Of a stretch of DNA of 64,000 bases, positions 33,117 through 41,347 are shown in pieces; position 1 is the first letter of the stretch, and the number at the start of each line of letters is the position of its first letter. Location of the stretch: positions 1 through 64,000 of the forward strand of contig JADZEK010000005.1 in assembly GCA_020850595.1 (NCBI GenBank), in the 5' to 3' direction. The notes beneath the pieces were generated by a model. The model saw only the letters and a list, made by a program, of their open reading frames with translations, did no database searches and was not told where the DNA came from. The stretch comes from Anaerolineales bacterium. GTDB lineage: Bacteria; Chloroflexota; Anaerolineae; Anaerolineales; UBA6663. A program made the translations under genes and the position numbers.

Positions 33117-33881
33117 ATGGATCAACAACCTGTGGCCATTCGCCGCCTACTGGTCACCGGCGGGGCGGGCCGCATCGGCAGCCACTTTATCAAACAGCAC
33201 GCCCCAGACTACGCCATCCGCATGGTGGATGTGCGGCCCTGGGATGAAGCCGCCCACGGGCCGTTCCCCGGCGTAGAGGCGAGCGTGGCCGACCTGAGCG
33301 ACCTGGCGACCTGCCGCCGCCTGGCGGCCGGCATGGACGCGGTGCTGCACCTGGCCGCCGACCCCCGCCCCGACGCGCCCTTTGAGTCGCTGCTGCCCAA
33401 CAACTTCGTAGCCACCTACAACCTCTTTCAGGCCGCGCATGACGCCGGGCTGAAGCGCGTCGTCTTCGCCAGCAGCATCCACGCCATTGACGGCTACCCC
33501 GAGGATGTGCTGGTCTTCCCCGACATGCTCACCTGGCCCAAGAACATGTACGGCGTCAGCAAAATTTACGGCGAAAGCGTGGGCAAATACTTCGCCCTCA
33601 CCGCGGGCCTGCCGACCATCTGCCTGCGCATCGGCCCCTACCTGCCGCCCGACACTGAGCATCAGCTCTCAGTGCGCGACCAAAAGGCCTACACCAACCC
33701 CGACGACCTGAACCAGCTCATCACCAAGTGTCTGGCCTCAACCATCCCCTACGCCATTGTGCACGCCACCTCGCACAACCGCCGGATGCGCATGGACATC
33801 ACCGCCACCATGCGCGACTTCGACTATCACCCGCAGTGGGACGGGTTTGAGATCTTCCACCCCAAGGCCCCGAACGCATGA
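33117..33881 (+). CDS. Uronate dehydrogenase-like SDR (NAD-dependent)
   Basis: 254 aa, extended short-chain dehydrogenase. It has the NAD motif GGAGRIG near the N-terminus, LHLAADPRPDAPFESLLPNNFVATYNLFQAA, FASSIHAI and the catalytic YGVSK. The HLAAD...N...FEAA-like and SS.HAI blocks, together with LRIGPYLPP, resemble uronate dehydrogenase, which oxidises glucuronate or galacturonate to aldarolactone. A sugar-nucleotide epimerase is less likely because the protein is short and the context catabolic. It overlaps the GH42-like gene by 4 nt. Confidence 0.75.
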   Translation: MDQQPVAIRRLLVTGGAGRIGSHFIKQHAPDYAIRMVDVRPWDEAAHGPFPGVEASVADLSDLATCRRLAAGMDAVLHLAADPRPDAPFESLLPNNFVATYNLFQAAHDAGLKRVVFASSIHAIDGYPEDVLVFPDMLTWPKNMYGVSKIYGESVGKYFALTAGLPTICLRIGPYLPPDTEHQLSVRDQKAYTNPDDLNQLITKCLASTIPYAIVHATSHNRRMRMDITATMRDFDYHPQWDGFEIFHPKAPNA

Positions 33882-36118
33882 AAGCCCAACTCAAACTGCA
33901 TAACGGCACGCCCACCGTCTTCTTTGACGACGAGCCGGCCTTCTTCGGCTGCCACCTGGTCGGCTACATGCAGCCCGACAATCTGGGGCAGCACATCCCC
34001 TTCGCGCGCCAGTACGCCCAGGCCGGCGTGCGCATCCACTCGGTGGATAACTTCACGCACGAGTGGGTCGGGCCGGGTCCCGGCCGGGCCACGCCCTACG
34101 ACTTCACCCTGGTCGAGCAGCGCCTGCGCACCTACCTGGAAGCCAACCCAAACGCGCTGTTCCTGATGCGCGTGGCCGTAGACACGAGCTGGACACCCAG
34201 TAACTGGTTCAACGAAGCCTACCCCGACGAGGTGGAAGTGCTCTCCAACGGCCTCCGCCGCTGCTCCAGCTTCGCCTCGGCCCGCTGGCGCGTGCTGGTC
34301 AACGAGGCGCTGCTGGCCTGGATCAGGCACCTGCGCGCGATCGGGCTATACGACCGCGTCGTGGCGTTTCAGATCGGCGCCGGCTCCTCCGGCGAGTGGA
34401 TCAAAGACGTGGGCTGCATGCTCGAAGACACGCCCGATTACAGCCCGGCCATGCGCCGCTACTTTCAGGCCTGGCTGCGCGCGCGCTATGGCAGCGAGCC
34501 GGCCCTGCAAGCCGCCTGGGCCGACCCGGCCGTCACTTTCAACACGGCCGTCGTGCCCAGCCAGTCCGAGCAGATGACGACCGCCACCAAGCAGTCGTTC
34601 CGCGACTTCCGGCGCGAGCAGAAGGTGATTGACTTCTACGAGGCGCTCTCCGACGCGGCGGCCGATGACTTCATCAGCTTCGCCGAGACGGTGCGGCGCG
34701 AGACCAACGGCGAGAAGCTGGTGGGCGGTTTCTTCGGCTATGTGATGGAACTGGCCTGGAACATGGCCTTCTTCGCCGGCACACAGTCCATCTCCGAGGC
34801 AGAGGTCTCGACCATGCAGCGCAGCGGCCACCTGGGCCTGCGCAAGTTACTGCGCTCCCCAGCAGTGGACTTCCTGGTCAGTCCGCACGCCTACGCCTTC
34901 CGCGGCCTGGGCGGCGACGGCCTGGCCATGCAGCCCACCGAAAGCCTGCGGCATCACGGCAAAATCTACTTCATGGAAGAAGATGCCCTGATGCACAACA
35001 ACTTCGACCCCGGCGGGCGCAACCAGAGCTACCAGGACTCCATCGCCGTCTACCAGCGCAACTTCGCCAACGCGCTGACGCACGGCCACGCCGTGACCTG
35101 GTTCGAGACCAACGAGCTTCACGAGCACCCCAGCAACGTCGCCGAACGCCAGAAGCAGATGACGCGCTTTCAGCAGTTGGGGCGGTGGGGCGTCCACCTC
35201 GACCGCGCGCCTAGCGCCGAAGTGGCCGTCTTCCTGGACGACGAGAGCTACTACTACGAGTCCAACTACAACAACGTAGACCTGCCGCTGATCTGGCGCC
35301 AGCGCGTGGCGAGTCTGAACCGCTTCGGCGCGCCGCACGACGTGTACTACTTGGAAGACCTGCTGGACGGCCGCCTGCCGCCGTATAAGCTGTACGTCTT
35401 CCTCAACGCCTTCCACCTCAACAACGCGCGGCGCGCGGCCCTCAAGCAGCAACTGCGGCGCGCCGGGCGCACGGCGCTGTGGCTCTACGCGCCCGGTCTG
35501 CTTAACCGCGACACGCAGGGCGGGGAGGGCGACCCCGATTACTCAGAGCAAATGACCGACCTGACCGGCATCGGCTTCAGCCGGCCCGCGGGCGCGTGGA
35601 GCCACATGCTGCACGTCACCAACTTCACGCACCCCATCACCCAGGGCCTGCCGCAAGACTGGTTCTGGGGCAGCACCAACCCCATCGGCCCGACCTTCCA
35701 CGTGGAAGACCCGCAGGCCGTGACCCTGGGGCAGACGGTGTACGTGCTGGGACGCAACAAGCCCGGTTTCGTGGTCAAGAGCTTCAACACCGGCGACCCG
35801 GCCGCGGCCCACCACTCGGTCTACTGCGCCTCGCCCGACCTCCCCGCGCCGGTGCTGCGCGGCGTGGCGCGCTGGGCCGGGGTGCACCTCTACAGCGAGG
35901 CCGGCGACGTGCTCTACGCCACGCCCGAGCTGCTGAGCGTGCACACCGTGGCCGGCGGGCCGCGCACGTTCCACCTGCCCCGCAGCGTGGAACTGGTGCA
36001 CGACCTGTTCAACGACCGGCCGCTGGCGCGCAACGCCGCGACCTTCGACGTGACCCTGGCGCCGGCCTCGACCGCGCTCTATTTCACCGGCAGCGCCGAG
36101 GTGCTGAAGAAACTGTAG
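33878..36118 (+). CDS. GH42-like beta-galactosidase-type glycoside hydrolase, copy 1
   Basis: 746 aa, predicted cytoplasmic (no signal peptide). The N-terminal half is a clan GH-A-type barrel: SGEWIKD offers the acid/base Glu173, and YFMEEDALMHNNFD offers the nucleophile Glu367 or 368, as in GH42. The middle part (about 440-600) resembles the GH42 trimerisation domain (AEVAVFLDDESYYYE, YVFLNAFHLN). The C-terminal part is beta-rich. It shares the same architecture and much motif sequence with the protein at 43812-46091. Substrate unknown; overlaps the SDR gene by 4 nt. It is the last gene of unit A, followed by a terminator. Confidence 0.75.
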   Translation: MKAQLKLHNGTPTVFFDDEPAFFGCHLVGYMQPDNLGQHIPFARQYAQAGVRIHSVDNFTHEWVGPGPGRATPYDFTLVEQRLRTYLEANPNALFLMRVAVDTSWTPSNWFNEAYPDEVEVLSNGLRRCSSFASARWRVLVNEALLAWIRHLRAIGLYDRVVAFQIGAGSSGEWIKDVGCMLEDTPDYSPAMRRYFQAWLRARYGSEPALQAAWADPAVTFNTAVVPSQSEQMTTATKQSFRDFRREQKVIDFYEALSDAAADDFISFAETVRRETNGEKLVGGFFGYVMELAWNMAFFAGTQSISEAEVSTMQRSGHLGLRKLLRSPAVDFLVSPHAYAFRGLGGDGLAMQPTESLRHHGKIYFMEEDALMHNNFDPGGRNQSYQDSIAVYQRNFANALTHGHAVTWFETNELHEHPSNVAERQKQMTRFQQLGRWGVHLDRAPSAEVAVFLDDESYYYESNYNNVDLPLIWRQRVASLNRFGAPHDVYYLEDLLDGRLPPYKLYVFLNAFHLNNARRAALKQQLRRAGRTALWLYAPGLLNRDTQGGEGDPDYSEQMTDLTGIGFSRPAGAWSHMLHVTNFTHPITQGLPQDWFWGSTNPIGPTFHVEDPQAVTLGQTVYVLGRNKPGFVVKSFNTGDPAAAHHSVYCASPDLPAPVLRGVARWAGVHLYSEAGDVLYATPELLSVHTVAGGPRTFHLPRSVELVHDLFNDRPLARNAATFDVTLAPASTALYFTGSAEVLKKL

Positions 36119-36142
36119 GCGGCCGGGCGCGCCGGAACAAAA

Positions 36143-36170
36143 ACGGGCCAGTCCAAACGGACTGGCCCGT
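36143..36170. terminator. Terminator between unit A and the DeoR gene
   Basis: Perfect 12-bp stem 36143-36154 with 36159-36170, loop AAAC. The - strand reading ends GTTTTTG, a good T-run for the DeoR/RLP unit; the + side has a weak tail, so it probably serves both convergent units. Confidence 0.85.
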
Positions 36171-36195
36171 CGTGCTTAACGCGCTGGGCGGCGGG

Positions 36196-36987
36196 CTACT
36201 CGGCCAACACCGGGGCCCGCGAGGCGATGACGACCTCCAGCCCGCGCAGTTGGAACTGCTCCACGACCTCCGGCGCGGCGCCCTGGTCGGTAACCAGCAC
36301 GTGCACAGCCTCCAGCGGCGCCACATCAAAGAGCGAGGCCTGGTTGAGCTTGCTCGAGTCGGCCACCACGATCACCTGGCGCGCGGCTTTGATCATCGCC
36401 TGCTTGAGGAGGATGCGGCGCGAGTCGGTGTCGGTCAGGCCGTGCTGAAAGTCCACACCGCGCACGCCGATGAAGGCCTTATCGGCGTGCAGGCGGCTCA
36501 TGCTCGCCTCCGCCTCGCCGCCTTCCACCGAGAGGGTAAACCGGTCGAGCATGCCGCCGCCGGGCATGATGACGTGCAGGTCTGGGTAGGCGCAGGCTTC
36601 CATGGCCACATTGACGGCGGGGGTGATAACCGTGACCGGCCGCACCTTGTGCAGGTGGCGCACGATCTCCAGCGTGGTGCTGCCCGCGTCCACGACAATG
36701 CTCTCCATCGGCTTGATCAGCGCCGCGGCCGCCTGGCCGATCAGCTTCTTCTCCGACTGCCGCAGGCGCGAGCGAACGTTGAACGACTCGAGCGGGTCAT
36801 TCGAGATGGCCGGCATGGCCCCGCCAAACGTGCGCACAATGAAGCCCGTCTTCATCAGCTCATCCAAATCTTTGCGGATGGTGACGGCCGAGACGTTAAA
36901 CCGGGCCTTGAGCTGGCTGACGCTCACGTTGTTATGATCGCGGATAAACTCCAGCATACTCGACAGGCGTTCTTCTCTTTCAAGCAT
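36196..36987 (-). CDS. DeoR-family transcriptional regulator
   Basis: 263 aa. The N-terminal DeoR helix-turn-helix is at about 6-55 (RLSSMLEFIRDHNNVSVSQLKARFNVSAVTIRKDLDELMKTGFIVRTFGGA). The DeoRC sugar-phosphate sensor domain follows (DAGSTTLEIVRHL and the ADKAFIGVRGVD, VVADSSK blocks). Such regulators usually repress sugar-catabolic genes until a phosphorylated intermediate binds. Start ATG 36987 has CGAGG 6 nt upstream. It is the second gene of the RuBisCO-like unit, so it is the natural regulator of this island. Confidence 0.9.
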   Translation of the reverse strand: MLEREERLSSMLEFIRDHNNVSVSQLKARFNVSAVTIRKDLDELMKTGFIVRTFGGAMPAISNDPLESFNVRSRLRQSEKKLIGQAAAALIKPMESIVVDAGSTTLEIVRHLHKVRPVTVITPAVNVAMEACAYPDLHVIMPGGGMLDRFTLSVEGGEAEASMSRLHADKAFIGVRGVDFQHGLTDTDSRRILLKQAMIKAARQVIVVADSSKLNQASLFDVAPLEAVHVLVTDQGAAPEVVEQFQLRGLEVVIASRAPVLAE

Positions 36988-37075
36988 GTTGCCTCGTTTG
37001 GGTTCTCGCCAATAGCGCAGTTCGAGCGGTGCCTTTCCTCGTCTGAGTGTTGCGGCCGACCGTGCCCCGCGGCCC

Positions 37076-38506
37076 CTAGGCGAACGCGCGCTCTGGGTAG
37101 CGCTGGCGCAGGGCCTCAAGCAGTTCTTGCCGGCCCAGCCGTTGGGCCGCCGCCGCCAGGGCAGGCAAGTGTTCCTCGATCGGGGCCGCTGCGATCTCCC
37201 CGCTGCGGTGGATCTCAATGGCCTGCTGCATGGCCGCAATGCCGATCTGCGGGCTGGGCTTGCCGTCTGGCCCTTTAATCGAGTTGATGGCCGACCCGGC
37301 CAGGAACATGATCAGCTCCCCGATGCCGCGCTGTTCGGCGTCGGCCAGGTTCAGGCCGATGTTGCCCTGGTCCAGCGCGCCGGCGCGCACCAGCGTGGTC
37401 GGCCTGATGCCCGGCAGCGGGCGCGCCAGGGCCGCTTCGGAGGCAATGAACTCCGCGCCGTAGGGGCGCAGGAAAGGCGCGCCCGGCCGCACCGGGGCGG
37501 TCTGCCGAAAGTCAATGCCATCCAGGCGGGCCAGCAGGTCAATCACCTCGCGCCAGATGCCGCGGGTCTTGACGCCGATGCCGGCGTTGTGGCCGTAGAT
37601 CATCGGCGGGCGCGCCAGGCGCCGCGTGGCCTCGCGCACCATGCGCACCGTGCCGCCCGCGAAGCTCTCGCTGAACATCACCGCCGTCGCCCCGGCGTCG
37701 AGCACGGCCAGCACCGTGTCCACGATCTCGTGCGGCGCGCCGCTGATGTGCGGGGCAAAGATCAACGCCCGGCCCGCGCGCGCGTCGAGCGAACGCCGAA
37801 TGGCCTCGGCCGCCAGCCGGGTGCGCTCGGCCACCGGCGAGTAGTCGAGGTGCGGGTACAGGTCTTCGTCTTCCTTGACAAAGGCGAACAGCGGGCAGCC
37901 CGCCACCTCGCCCACCAGGCGGCCCACGTCGGCCGGGGTGATGCCCGCCGTGGGCTTCAGGATGGTGCCGAAGGCAGGCTCGCCGGGCTTGAGGCCGGTG
38001 GTCGCGCGCAGCCCCGCCGGGCCGTAGGCCGGGCCGGGGAAGGTCTGGAGCACACGCTCCGGGATTTGCAGGGCCACCAGCCGGGCATCCTGGTTTTCGT
38101 AAACGTCGAAGATGATGGCGGCGGCTGTGGTGTGCAAGATGTCGCACGAGGTCAGGTGGCCGTCGGGCTGGAGCAGCATCTTGAGCGGGAAGGCGACATG
38201 CAGCAGGCCCAGCCGGCCGGTACCGTCAAACGCCGCCACGCCCGCCGGCGTGGCCGAGCAGGCCGCCAGCAGCGAGCCGGGCGGGGGGTGCTTGACCCCG
38301 CTGGTGGCGTGATAACTGATCTCCGCCACCGCGTGCTCGAGCCGCATGCTGCGAAAAGCAAAGAAGTACGTCGCGATGATGTGGTCGGGGCTGGTGGGCG
38401 GCGGGTTCAGCGCCAACTGCTCTTCTATCACCCGGCGGAGATTCTCTTCGCGCCGGTCCAGGTCATACCACAACATGCCCAAAACATCTGCCGTTACAAC
38501 CGTCAT
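37076..38506 (-). CDS. RuBisCO-like protein (form IV type)
   Basis: 476 aa. The C-terminal barrel is clearly RuBisCO large-subunit related. TILKPTAGITP keeps the Lys equivalent to Lys175 (residue 184) but replaces Lys177 by Thr. FVKEDEDL keeps the Lys201-Asp203-Glu204 metal/carbamate set (Lys211, Asp213, Glu214), and IYGHNAG keeps His294 (His306). Loop-6 Lys334 and its flanking motif are not visible. Such proteins are not carboxylating RuBisCOs; known roles are enolase, isomerase or decarboxylase steps in sugar catabolism. Start ATG 38506 is preceded by GAGGA; GTG 38536 is an alternative. It is co-directional with the DeoR gene. Confidence 0.88.
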   Translation of the reverse strand: MTVVTADVLGMLWYDLDRREENLRRVIEEQLALNPPPTSPDHIIATYFFAFRSMRLEHAVAEISYHATSGVKHPPPGSLLAACSATPAGVAAFDGTGRLGLLHVAFPLKMLLQPDGHLTSCDILHTTAAAIIFDVYENQDARLVALQIPERVLQTFPGPAYGPAGLRATTGLKPGEPAFGTILKPTAGITPADVGRLVGEVAGCPLFAFVKEDEDLYPHLDYSPVAERTRLAAEAIRRSLDARAGRALIFAPHISGAPHEIVDTVLAVLDAGATAVMFSESFAGGTVRMVREATRRLARPPMIYGHNAGIGVKTRGIWREVIDLLARLDGIDFRQTAPVRPGAPFLRPYGAEFIASEAALARPLPGIRPTTLVRAGALDQGNIGLNLADAEQRGIGELIMFLAGSAINSIKGPDGKPSPQIGIAAMQQAIEIHRSGEIAAAPIEEHLPALAAAAQRLGRQELLEALRQRYPERAFA

Positions 38507-38865
38507 TAATAGATTATCCTCGTTAGGGTGACTCACTTGTTTTATCCCGAAGCATACTAATTGTCAATAGTTAGTCAGTGGCTTCGATTAGCAGAAGGGG
38601 TGCTTACCTATTGACGCCGACATGTATTCTTGTTATAGTCCAACCGCCGCATTTTTGGCGCTTTTTTCGCGCCTTTCGCCCTGTTGCCGGGCCTTCTGCT
38701 GAGGCCATCCGCGCCGCCGCCCTCCTGCTCGGCCTCCATCCCGCTTGCCTGGGTACCCTCCGTCAGGGTATGGCTGGCGGGCGGTTCACGCCGACCAGCG
38801 GCAGCGGGCGGCGGCGGCCAGACTCAGCGGCCACCACGCCCAGACACATTCAAGGAGTCAGCACC
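38507..38865. promoter_or_regulatory. Divergent promoter region between the RuBisCO-like and uronate-isomerase-like units
   Basis: On the - strand TTGACA (38567-38562), 17 bp, TAAAAC (38544-38539) fits the RuBisCO-like gene; its -35 sits in an inverted repeat ACTAA-10-TTAGT (38556-38575), a possible operator. On the + strand TTGACG (38611-38616), 17 bp, TATAGT (38634-38639) preceded by TG fits unit C. The + leader is 220 nt and holds short hairpins at 38657-38673 and 38754-38770. No gene is seen in it. Confidence 0.6.
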
Positions 38866-40209
38866 ATGACATCGGGCACACTGCAGCGCGAACTCGAAGC
38901 GGGCCTATCCGACCTGCCGCTCATTGACGCCCATACCCATCTCATCGGCGATGAGTTGGGGGCGCGTGGCCTCCACGAAATCCTGCTCTATCACATGGTC
39001 ATCAGCGACCTGTACGGCGCGGGCGTGCCCAGCGGCCGGCGGCTCACCGAGTTCCCCGGCCGGCCCGACCCGGCCGAGGCCCACCTCCGCATCCAGGAAG
39101 CCCTGCCCTACCTGCCGCACATCCGCAACACAGCCATGTTCTGGCTCACCCGCGTCATCCTCAAAGACCTGTATGGCTGGGACCAGCCCATCACGGCCGA
39201 CAACTGGCGCAAGCTCGACGACCTGATCCGCGAGCGCGCCCACGACGTAGCCTGGCACCACAGCGTGCTCGACCGCATCCACATCAAGCGCACCTGTGCC
39301 GAGTACGCGCGGCGCGGCACCGGCGCGGCCGACGACCGCCTGCAATACTCGCTGGAGTGGGGCTTCTTCACCCGCTCGCAGTGGGGCGAGTTCGACACCG
39401 CGCTCTACGAACTGGAGCGCTGCTGGGGCAAGCAGCCCGCCGGCTCAGTGCCCATCGGCGCCGGCCGCCGGCCCGCCACCGAACGCACCATCCGCACGCT
39501 GGACGATGTGCACGCCGCCGTGGACTGGTACGTCCAGGCCATCCCTTACCCCATGCTGGTCTCGATGGCCACGCACCTCTCCACCGACATTGATTTCCGC
39601 GTCGTCAGTGCAGCGGAGATGGCCGCTGCGCTGGCCCGCCGCGCGCAGGCCGGGCTGGCCGAGCGCAGCCTCTACGCCGGCTATGTGAACGAGGTGTTCC
39701 TGACGGCGCTCGAAGCCCACGCCGACGAGCTGGTCTTCCAGTTCAGCTTCGGGGCCGAGCCGCTGCCCTTCGAGAGCGGCGCGCGCCTGAATCAGCAGAC
39801 CATCGGGCAGGTGGCCGACATGATCGCCCGCCACCCCAAGCTGCGCTTCCAGTGCCTGTTGGCCAGCCGCCACGCCAACCAGTCGCTGTGCACCCTGGCC
39901 CGCGAACTGCCCAACTTCAGCCTGGCGGGCTACTGGTGGCACAACTTCTTCCCCAGCGCCATCGCGCAGGTGATAGATGAGCGGCTGGACATGGTGCCCG
40001 CCAACAAGCAGGTCGCCTTCTTCTCCGACGCCTACTGTGTGGAGTGGACCTACGGCAAGTGGGTGCTGGTGCGCCAAATGCTGGCTGGGGCGCTGGCTGC
40101 CCGCGTGGAGCGCGGCCAGTACAGCCGGGACGACGCCCTGGCCGTGGCCCGCGCCATCCTCTACGACAGCCCGCAGACCCTGCTGGGCCTGAAACCCCGC
40201 GCCGAATAA
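38866..40209 (+). CDS. Uronate-isomerase-like amidohydrolase
   Basis: 447 aa, metal-dependent amidohydrolase. DAHTHL near the N-terminus supplies the HxH ligands, and FFSDAY near the C-terminus supplies the Asp equivalent to UxaC Asp403. The loop that carries the conserved Arg/His of classical UxaC (SRSF...RHEYF) is replaced by CVEWTYGKWVLVRQML, so it is a diverged relative. UxaC interconverts glucuronate/galacturonate and their ketose forms. Start ATG 38866 has AAGGAG at 38852-38857; longer N-terminal reading is low-complexity leader. First gene of unit C. Confidence 0.75.
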   Translation: MTSGTLQRELEAGLSDLPLIDAHTHLIGDELGARGLHEILLYHMVISDLYGAGVPSGRRLTEFPGRPDPAEAHLRIQEALPYLPHIRNTAMFWLTRVILKDLYGWDQPITADNWRKLDDLIRERAHDVAWHHSVLDRIHIKRTCAEYARRGTGAADDRLQYSLEWGFFTRSQWGEFDTALYELERCWGKQPAGSVPIGAGRRPATERTIRTLDDVHAAVDWYVQAIPYPMLVSMATHLSTDIDFRVVSAAEMAAALARRAQAGLAERSLYAGYVNEVFLTALEAHADELVFQFSFGAEPLPFESGARLNQQTIGQVADMIARHPKLRFQCLLASRHANQSLCTLARELPNFSLAGYWWHNFFPSAIAQVIDERLDMVPANKQVAFFSDAYCVEWTYGKWVLVRQMLAGALAARVERGQYSRDDALAVARAILYDSPQTLLGLKPRAE

Positions 40210-40232
40210 CCGCCTGCGCGCCGGCCTGCGCC

Positions 40233-41297
40233 ATGTCGCCTGCCTGCCAGATCCGCGAACTGACGCTGCCGCCGGGAAACCGCGCGGTGGTGCTCGAAAA
40301 CGACCTGCTCGCGGCCACCATCCTGCCGGAGCAGGGGGCCGACATTTACGCGCTGGTCTACAAGCCGCGCGGCGTAGACGTGCTCTGGAAGAGCGGCCGC
40401 CTGCAAGCGGGCCGCCGCGCCGTGCCGCCGGGTGAGCCAAGCCTCTCCGCCTGGCTGAACACCTACTCCGGCGGATGGCAGGTGCTGTTCCCCAACGGCG
40501 GCGCGGCCAACGCGCACCAGGGACTGACCCACAGCTTTCACGGCGAGGCGGCGGTTTCCGCCTGGGACTACACGGTGCCTAGCGCCGGGCCGCGCGCCGC
40601 CGAGGTGCGCCTGAGCGTGACGTTGGCGCACAGCCCCTTCCGGCTGGAGCGCACCTTGCGGCTGGAAGCCGGGCGGCCGGTGCTTCAACTGCATGAGCAG
40701 GTCTCCAACACCAGTGCGGCGGTGCAGGCCTATATCTGCGGCCAGCACCCGGCCTTCGGCGCGCCCCTCATCGGCCCGGCCTGCCGCATAGACACGGGCG
40801 CCAGCTTCCTGCTGGCCGACCCCGCGGCCAGTGGCCCGGCGTCGCCGCTGACGGCCGGCTCGCGCTACCCCTGGCCGGTGCCCGCCGCGGCCGGGCGCGC
40901 CGCCGCGGTCAACACCCTCCCCGACCAGGCCACCCCGCGCCGCCTGATGGCCTACTTCACCGATTTCGAGGCCACCGCCTGGTACGCGCTGACCAATACC
41001 GCCCTGGGCTTTGGCGTAGGCCTGGCCTGGCCGCGTGTGGTCTACCCTTATGCCTGGTTCTGGCAAGAACTGCGCGCCACGCCCGACTTCCCCTGGAACG
41101 GGCAGGCGTATGTCATGGCGATTGAGCCTGCCACCTGCTTTCCCGCTCACGGGCTGGCTGCCGTGGCCCGCCAGACCGGCACCGTGCGCTCGCTGGCTCC
41201 GGGCGCGGCCATCAGCGTAGACTTGTGCGCCGCCTTTTACGACGGCTCTCGCGGCGTGGCGCGCCTGGCCCCCGACGGCACGGTGCAACTGAAGTGA
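40233..41297 (+). CDS. Aldose 1-epimerase (mutarotase)-like protein
   Basis: 354 aa. Its beta-rich sequence with GADIYALVYKPRGVDVLWK, HSFHGEAAVSAWDYTV and VSNTSAAVQAYICGQHPAFG is the galactose-mutarotase-like fold; the two candidate catalytic His are in FHGE and QHPAFG. It probably interconverts anomers of the sugar or sugar acid before the next step. It is 23 nt after the amidohydrolase gene and 50 nt before the kinase. Exact family (a DUF-type mutarotase versus galM) is not certain. Confidence 0.7.
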   Translation: MSPACQIRELTLPPGNRAVVLENDLLAATILPEQGADIYALVYKPRGVDVLWKSGRLQAGRRAVPPGEPSLSAWLNTYSGGWQVLFPNGGAANAHQGLTHSFHGEAAVSAWDYTVPSAGPRAAEVRLSVTLAHSPFRLERTLRLEAGRPVLQLHEQVSNTSAAVQAYICGQHPAFGAPLIGPACRIDTGASFLLADPAASGPASPLTAGSRYPWPVPAAAGRAAAVNTLPDQATPRRLMAYFTDFEATAWYALTNTALGFGVGLAWPRVVYPYAWFWQELRATPDFPWNGQAYVMAIEPATCFPAHGLAAVARQTGTVRSLAPGAAISVDLCAAFYDGSRGVARLAPDGTVQLK

Positions 41298-41347
41298 CCC
41301 AGCCTCACAGCCATCTGGCCGCGCCTGTCGCTCTAACCCTGTGACCT

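Noticed and set aside
35596..37278. 560-codon open frame on the + strand spanning the DeoR gene
   Set aside because: Low-complexity sequence over two opposite or out-of-frame real genes and a terminator; no family resemblance.
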